Shown here: piece after piece, positions 57,632 through 64,000 of the stretch | Position numbering within the stretch: position 1 is the stretch's first letter | How the letters are laid out: every line of letters begins with the position of its first letter | DNA from: Turbatrix aceti | Taxonomy: Eukaryota > Nematoda > Chromadorea > Rhabditida > Panagrolaimidae | Direction of reading: 5' to 3' | Length of the DNA: 64,000 bases | Assembly (NCBI GenBank): GCA_963969345.1 | Contig: OZ017767.1 | Location: 1,612,001 to 1,676,000 of the forward strand | Translations under genes and position numbers: made by a program | Notes under the pieces: model-generated | Database searches by the model: none | The model's input: only the letters and a program-made list of their open reading frames with translations | What the model was told of the DNA's origin: nothing

Positions 57632-58200
57632 GAGCTTTGTCATTATTTCCTGTAAATAAAATGATTACTACTGATTGTGTTTTTTGGGTTGATCGCTGGC
57701 GCTACAGTATACATAATTGTCGCAACGACAAAATACTGTTACGATTGAACATTCTTGGGAGGATGTGACTGTCGTGTTTTTCTAATCTCTTCAAAAATCG
57801 GCCGGTGGAGGATTTCGATCACGTCTTTGGCACACAAGTCGAAATCCGGAATTATGATAAAGATTTTCTTTCTGGAATTAGGATATCCGTTTTCGAGTAC
57901 AATTTGCACTCAAAAAATTAAATTTTTTTGCAAAAAATTATAATGATTCATGAACGCTTGTTTACTTATACATTCAGGAAGATAACAGAAAGATAACAAC
58001 ATTATCACTGAATGCCTTCCGGATAAATATCAGTAGTGCTTTTCGATCCAACAGTGATAGCAAATCATTGAAGACTCCGATTTGCGTACTTCAGATTAAT
58101 TTTTTATCTGAAAAAAAATGTGCAATTATGAGTCAAAACAAACACCGTAGGCATAAATATGAGGCAAATTGAAAGTTACCTTCACTTTACGTTTGATAGA
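57632..58200. other. Spacer, first part duplicated at the right end of the window
   Basis: The first 200 bases (3' flank of the repeat-protein gene) recur at 63775-63980. The rest is AT-rich and should hold the promoter of the secreted protein gene at 58201. No exon found. Confidence 0.5.
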
Positions 58201-61200
58201 ATGCTTTGCCTGCTGGTTTTCCTTCTCTGCATCGCTGCGGGCAATTTTCTGGCCGTTAAGCCGGTCGTAGAATCCGAAAATGCTGTTGCTGATTTACCTG
58301 TCCTGGACAAGATTGCCGCTGAGCATCTGTCACATCACTATCACTACTGGAATTTCTCAACGATCGGTGCCAACAAAAAGAGCAGAAAACAGCGTCGTGA
58401 TTTATGGAAAATTGGAAAAAAAACATTAGGATTTGTAGCCAAACCATTTGCCGGTATGAAGTTTATTTTTTAAATATTCTAATAATGTGGCACATTTTCA
58501 GAAAGCGCATTTCAGTACTGGGGAAAAAAATTTGCCGACAAGACTTGGAACGAGTTTTCAGAAATCGGGTCTAATAAGGAGCAAAACAATGCAGTCGCAT
58601 CTCCTGAGATTCCGGATGTGGGCGAACTTGCCAAACTCACAAAAAAATTTCGTTTATAGTCACATCTATAAAACACTTTTATACACAGTGTCTACAATTC
58701 GGAGTAGACAAAAGTATAGAACCAGCAATGCATCTTCATTTTTTTCAATCGGCTATAGACAAAAGTATATAAACGAGCGCAAATATCTCAAGAAAAATCA
58801 GGGGGAAGGTCGCGACTGCCGACGCTTTCGCATGTTGCGCACGAGTCAATGAACTTTCGCGATGAGGATTTCAAATCAAATTTAAAAAAATTGTAACTCA
58901 GCCCAAAATTCAGTTTTTTTTATGAAATTTTGTTTACAGACAGATTCAAGGGTGTTCTTTATGCTGACATAATTCTTTTTTTTAATTCGTTCAAAATTAA
59001 CAAAATCGAAGGAGGTATGGTAGAAAAATCGCGGCGCATAAACAAAATTAGCTATGAAGGCAAACAAAAGCAATTCTGAAGCGAAACAAAATTCTCTAAC
59101 TGATTTTAAATAAAAAAGTATACCTTATCACCTTAGAAGTTTCGAAAAAAATGAAATTTCTGAGAAAAATTAGGTTTTTGGAACTTTTTAGAACTCAATT
59201 TAAAAAACGGAGTACGCCATTCGCTTCAGCGTTCATTTCTGCCCCGGATCCTACTTTTTCGCGTAAATGCATTTCGAACGCGATCCATGCCGATTTTTTT
59301 ACCGAACCCTACTTTGAAAAATTTTGGTGTTTGCACAACAAAAAAAGGGAGGTTCAGAAGAAAATTTGCACTGGCGCACGGAAAAAATATAAAATCCTGA
59401 AACAATCAATACAGATGTAAAAGATACTGTAGAATCCGATTCTGATTTTAGTTTTTGGATTACACTTCGAAAAAGTTTCGAAAATTCATTTTTCAGGCAA
59501 AAGTTTTAGAAGTTTGAGTTTTTCAGGCATTTGAAAATTATTTTGAAGCATGTGCATATTTTTACTAGATAGAGAATTTTGTTGTGCTTCGAAATCATTT
59601 TGAACTGCATGTATAACTTTATTTGTTACCAAGTAATGAATTTTCTAGTACACCTCCTTCAATTTTTGCAAAAATGAAAATTTTGAAAAACGTGAATAGA
59701 GAAGTTCGAACGACAATGCTCGATTCTATTTTTTCACAATAAAAAACTTTTAAATATCAATTCGAAAACCAAAGTTTTCGAATTTAGATATAAATTTCGT
59801 CCAAATACATAATTTCACAACTTGCGCGATCTGCGACTTTTCCGTTGTTGAGGAGAGGAGTCTCAACACGAATGTTGCGTCGCAGCGCTCGGCTTGTTCA
59901 GCCGAACTTTGTTATTTTTTTGTCTATGTTATTTTCTTCGGGCGAGTTGCAGTTGTTGTTTTTTTTGGCTTGATTTATTTTGTTTTTGTTTCAGACTCAT
60001 CCGGCGACATCCTCCAAGCATGTACAACCAATCGACAATCTTCTCCGAGCGAACCTTCCTCCACCGACGTGGGTTTTTGAATTTTTCCAAGTTTTTGGGT
60101 GTTTTTACTATTTTTTGTATACCAACCAAGTTTCAACCATTTTCTTTCCTTTTCATGCGATTGTGCCATGAGAGTTCTGCAATCTGTTAGGTAGGAAGGA
60201 TTGCGCTGCGACAGCTGGGGTGCCAAGATTTGGCTTCACAATTGCAAAAAAGGTAAAAAAACGGTTGAAAGGCAGTTGACATCAAATTTTGGGGCAGAAA
60301 AGTTTCAGGGTTTGATTTGTTTTCAGTGGTGCTTCGAGACTTTCAGATGACTTCAATCCTGTCCCAGCTACAACCATTTACCGCATCATCCAAGCAAAAG
60401 CCAAGTCCACGATGCTTCACAGAGAAAAATGAAGAAGACTTCGACGATGCTTTCATTTTTTTGTTTTGTTTTATGTTTTGTCATTTATTTTTTATTTTGT
60501 TAGTAAACGAATGCCTGAATGTGCCAAAAAGTAATACTCAGCGGATGACGCGAAGCGGGAAGGGAAGCCTGAAAATCAAAAGCAATGAAAACGTGTTTGA
60601 CACGCTTTGCCAAGCTTGTTTGATTTATAGTTTTGTCTATACGGTGCTCCGATTTATAGTTTTGTGTATCAGGTGCTGAAGTCATAGTTATGTCTATAAC
60701 TCTTTATAGACATATCTACTTACATTTAGATATATTTTTTTGTGAGAACAATCGGTTATGTTTTTTGCCCAGGGGTTGATAGGTGCAGCAGCATCGGACG
60801 TCGCTACAATGGCCAACACGCTTCAAGGTCTCACGTCCCTTAAAAAAGCTGTAAGTCGTCAGTCTGCAGGCGAACATGAGTCTCCTGGTGGCTGCAAGTG
60901 GATAGGCAATGCTCCACTCTGCGAAGGCGAATGTCCAGCAGATTTTGACAATATTCGCTCGCACAATGGACTGTGTCCTACCAGGGGGGTAGTTTGCAAG
61001 CCGGACAAAACGTTTGGAAAAGAGTGCTGGCGAAATTACAAAAAACGTTATTGCTGTCGGTGAGCAATTGCAATTCATGCTTTTAAAAAAATGCTTACTC
61101 TCAATTGTAAATTTTAAATTCATCTTCCCTACTCACAAAAAAATTTCGTTTATAGTCACATCTATAAAACACTTTTATACACAGTGTCTACAATTCGGAG

Positions 61201-63531
61201 TAGACAAAAGTATAGAACCAGCAATGCATCTTCATTTTTTTCAATCGGCTATAGACAAAAGTATATAAACGAGCGCAAATATCTCAAGAAAAATCAGGGG
61301 GAAGGTCGCGACTGCCGACGCTTTCGCATGTTGCGCACGAGTCAATGAACTTTCGCGATGAGGATTTCAAATCAAATTTAAAAAAATTGTAACTCAGCCC
61401 AAAATTCAGTTTTTTTTATGAAATTTTGTTTACAGACAGATTCAAGGGTGTTCTTTATGCTGACATAATTCTTTTTTTTTAATTCGTTCAAAATTAACAA
61501 AATCGAAGGAGGTATGGTAGAAAAATCGCGGCGCATAAACAAAATTAGCTATGAAGGCAAACAAAAGCAATTCTGAAGCGAAACAAAATTCTCTAACTGA
61601 TTTTAAATAAAAAAGTATACCTTATCACCTTAGAAGTTTCGAAAAAAATGAAATTTCTGAGAAAAATTAGGTTTTCGGAACTTTTTAGAACTCAATTTAA
61701 AAAACGGAGTACGCCATTCGCTTCAGCGTTCATTTCTGCCCCGGATCCTACTTTTTCGCGTAAATGCATTTCGAACGCGATCCATGCCGATTTTTTTACC
61801 GAACCCTACTTTGAAAAATTTTGGTGTTTGCTCAACAAAAAAAGGGAGGTTCAGGAGAAAATTTGCACTGGCGCACGGAAAAAATTTAAAATTCTGAAAC
61901 TATCAATCCAGATGTAAAAGATACTGTAGAATCCGATTCTGATTTTAGTTTTTGGATTACACTTCGAAAAAGTTTCGAAAATTCATTTTCAGGCAAAAGT
62001 TTTAGAAGTTTGAGTTTTTCACGCATTTGAAAATTATTTTGAAGCATGTGCATATTTTTACTAGATAGAGAATTTTGTTGTGCTTCGAAATCATTTTAAA
62101 CTGCGTGTATAACTTTATTTGTTACCAAGTAATGAATTTTCTAGTACACCTCCTTCAATTTTGGCAAAAATGAAAATTTTGAAAAACGTGAATAGAGAAG
62201 TTCGAACGACAATGCTCGATTCTATTTTTTCACAATAAAAAAACTTTTAAATATCAATTCAAAAACCAAAGTTTTCGAATTTAGATATAAATTTCGTCCA
62301 AATACATAATTTCACAACTTGCGCGATCTGCGACTTTTCCGTTGTTGAGGAGAGGAGTCTCAACACGAATGTTGCGTCGCAGCGCTCGGTTTGTTCAGCC
62401 GAACTTTGTTATTTTTTTGTCTATGTTATTTTCTTCGGGCGAGTTGCAGTTGTTGTTTTTTTTTGGCTTGATTTATTTTGTTTTTATTTCAGACTCATCC
62501 GGCGACATCCTCCAGCGTGTACAACCTATCGACAACTTTATCCGAGCTCTTCCACCGACGTAGGTTTTTGAATTTTTCCAAGTTTTTGGGTGTTTTTACT
62601 ATTTTTTGTATACCAACCAAGTTTCAACCATTTTCTTTCCTTTTCATGCGATTGTGCCATGAGAGTTCTGCAATTTGTTAGGTAGGATTGCGCTGCGACA
62701 GCTGGGGTGCCAAGATTTGGCTTCACAATTGCAAAAAAGGTAAAAAAACGGTTGAAAGGCAGTTGACATCAAATTTTGGGGCAGAAAAGTTTCAGGGTTT
62801 GATTTGTTTTCAGTGGTGCCTCGAGACTTTCAGATGACTTCAATCCTGTCCCAGCTACAACCATTTACCGCATCATCCAAGCAAAAGCCAAGTCCACGAT
62901 GCTTCACAGAGAAAAATGAAGAAGACTTCGACGATGCTTTCATTTTTTTGTTTTGTTTTATGTTTTGTCATTTATTTATTTATTTTGTTAGTAAACGAAT
63001 GCCTGAACGTGCCAAAAAGTAATACTCAGCGGATGCCGCGAAGCGGGAAGGGAAGCCTGAAAATCAAAAGCAATGAAAACGTGTTTGACACGCTTTGCCA
63101 AGCTTGTTTGATTTATAGTTTTGTCTATACGGTGCTCCGATTTATAGTTTTGTGTATCAGGTGCTGAAGTCATAGTTATGTCTATAACTCTTTATAGACA
63201 TATCTACTTACATTTAGATATATTTTTTTGTGAGTATACTTTCAGCCAGAACTCAAATGACTGCACCTGGACGGGGCACTGGATAAATGCACAAACTGCC
63301 GCAGTCTACCGCTGTACCTATCAAGGGAATGAAGAGTGCGGCAGTATTCTTTGCCGGACTACAAGTTCACCTGTGCAGATACAAAAATCACTAATTACCG
63401 GCAAACGTTGCGATACCCTTCAAATGTTCGGAAGACAAGGACTTGCGACTTGTGGATATATTGCATTCTATGAAGAAAACGGTCATGTTGAGGAGTCTTG
63501 GTACAAAACCAAACTGTCATTCGACGTTTAA
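58201..63531 (+). CDS. Secreted cysteine-rich two-domain protein with transposons in its introns
   Basis: Exons 58201-58453, 58502-58617, 60773-61059 and 63246-63531 join in frame to 313 residues. Start MLCLLVFLLCIAAGNFLAV is a signal peptide; an ATG 14 codons upstream is in frame but weakens it. Next come a basic linker (KKSRKQRRDLWKIGKK), a helix-like segment, then a Cys-rich domain (GGCKWIGNAPLCEGECP, ending KRYCCR) and a second Cys-containing domain (NDCTWTGHW to the end). Intron 2 (58618-60772) and intron 3 (61060-63245) each hold one copy of a 2.1 kb transposon. Without it intron 2 would be about 42 bp, typical here. Alternatively intron 2 is coding and the insertion breaks the gene. 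Function unknown. Confidence 0.62.
58636..60746. mobile_element. CTCAC/GTGAG inverted-repeat transposon, copy 1 (2.11 kb)
   Basis: Ends CTCACAAAAAAAT and ATTTTTTTGTGAG are inverted repeats. The body is almost identical to 61132-63234 over its whole length, with scattered substitutions and small indels. Subterminal TATAGACAAAA-type motifs occur twice near each end, inverted (58705-58770 and 60630-60700). The flanking dinucleotide is AA on both sides (58634-58635 and 60747-60748) rather than the TA seen for the other copies. It has short open frames such as 59151-59420 (89 residues) and 60317-60679, but no recognisable transposase, so it is probably non-autonomous. Confidence 0.8.
61132..63234. 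mobile_element. CTCAC/GTGAG inverted-repeat transposon, copy 2 (2.10 kb)
   Basis: Same orientation and ends as copy 1, flanked by TA on both sides (61130-61131 and 63235-63236). The counterpart of copy 1's 89-residue frame is open at 61648-61917. Differences from copy 1 are few: a CTT to TTT-type change near 61676, a 3-base difference near 62040, and a shortened segment near 62515-62560 (AGCGTGTACAACC against CAAGCATGTACAACC). Its position is the last intron of the cysteine-rich gene, so it need not disrupt the protein. Confidence 0.82.
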
Positions 63532-63730
63532 TGTAATTTGAGATAAAATAAATTTGAGGAACTGTATGTATTTTGTGTAAAACTGGATGTTAGAAAAATT
63601 CGGTACAAAGCATGAAAGCGCTTTTAAAAAATGTGGTTATGTTCATATGTAACTTCGGACTGATTTAAAAAAAATTATTGTCTGATTTTGTCAAAGATTT
63701 GATAAATTCCTACCCTCGCAGTGTATATCA

Positions 63731-63980
63731 CCACCGATAATCTGCCACCAGCTCCTACTCATTCGGCACTTGAATAAAAGTTTTGTCATTATTTCCTGTA
63801 AATAAAATGATTACTACTGATTGTGTTTTTCTTGGTTGATCGCTGGCGCTACAGTATACATAATTGTCGCAACGACAAAATACTGTTACGATTGAACATT
63901 CTTTTGAGGATGTGACTGTCGTATTTTCGCACTTTCTTTAAAAATTGGCCGGTTGAGAATTTTGATCACTCATCAGTGTG
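63731..63980 (+). pseudogene. Duplicated last exon and 3' flank of the repeat-protein gene
   Basis: From CACCGATAATC at 63731 the sequence follows 57586-57830 closely, including the coding tail (DNLPPAPTHSAL-type reading), the stop, the AATAAA signal and about 190 bases of 3' flank. The upstream exon with the 11-residue repeats is absent, so this copy cannot encode the protein by itself. It bounds the secreted protein gene on the right just as the original bounds it on the left. Confidence 0.72.
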
Positions 63981-64000
63981 TACTCATCAGGGATGGGTGA

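Noticed and set aside
58636..58671. Gene truncation at the start of transposon copy 1
   Set aside because: Reading exon 2 into the element gives an early stop, but a 42-bp intron with plausible splice sites spans the insertion point, so I prefer the intron model and keep truncation as an alternative.
59151..59420. Real protein gene in the 2.1 kb elements
   Set aside because: The 89-residue frame is open in both copies, but the copies are too similar for that to be informative and no domain is visible.
1..64000. CRISPR arrays, operons with ribosome binding sites, or prophage genes
   Set aside because: No regularly spaced repeats or bacterial gene organisation; spliced genes throughout show eukaryotic DNA.

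Overview
The window looks like AT-rich nuclear DNA of an animal, most likely a nematode. Genes are compact and multi-exon, most introns are about 40-250 bp, and acceptors are pyrimidine-rich (TTTTCAG, TTTTTAG). Strong pointers to a nematode are a class 2 lipase of the nematode lips type, secreted cysteine-rich proteins, and a dense array of fast-evolving serpentine chemoreceptors. I cannot name the genus. All gene models are hand-spliced: donors and acceptors were picked by eye and checked for reading frame and for agreement with paralogues in the window.

Layout. 0-6 kb holds secreted or surface hydrolase-type genes: the tail of an unknown gene, a membrane-anchored M1 aminopeptidase relative whose zinc site is destroyed, an intact class 2 lipase, and an intact pepsin-like aspartic protease on the minus strand. 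6-8.8 kb holds no gene I can see. 8.9-53.2 kb is a chemoreceptor array with 18 apparently intact rhodopsin-like (Srsx-like) receptors, two near-full-length pseudogenes and several relic exons. Nearly all share one five-exon structure (phases 1,0,0,1). Sequence subfamilies map to position and strand: DRF-type CIDRFLAVFKP genes at 14-31.5 kb, IIP-type genes on the minus strand at 32-37 kb and 52-53 kb, KWP-type genes at 38-45 kb, and three divergent singles at 8.9, 46.9 and 50.3 kb. Inside the array sit a tandem pair of a different seven-helix protein (10.5-13.6 kb) and a membrane-anchored trypsin-like protein whose catalytic serine is glycine (45.2-46.3 kb).

54.3-63.5 kb is a cluster of small genes I could not assign to a known family: a pair of proteins with 11-residue G/A-rich tandem repeats, a pair with an Ala/Gly-rich N-terminus and a conserved tryptophan/cysteine C-terminal domain, and a 313-residue secreted cysteine-rich protein whose introns appear to carry two nearly identical 2.1 kb transposons.

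Mobile DNA is well preserved. There is a 748-bp hAT-type non-autonomous element with an 8-bp target duplication inside a receptor pseudogene, which itself contains a nested 186-bp hAT-type MITE whose sister lies at 40.0 kb. There is also a tRNA-derived SINE with a 15-bp target duplication, and three members of a CTCAC...GTGAG inverted-repeat family, two flanked by TA. Receptor duplication, decay and transposon insertion appear to be recent processes here.
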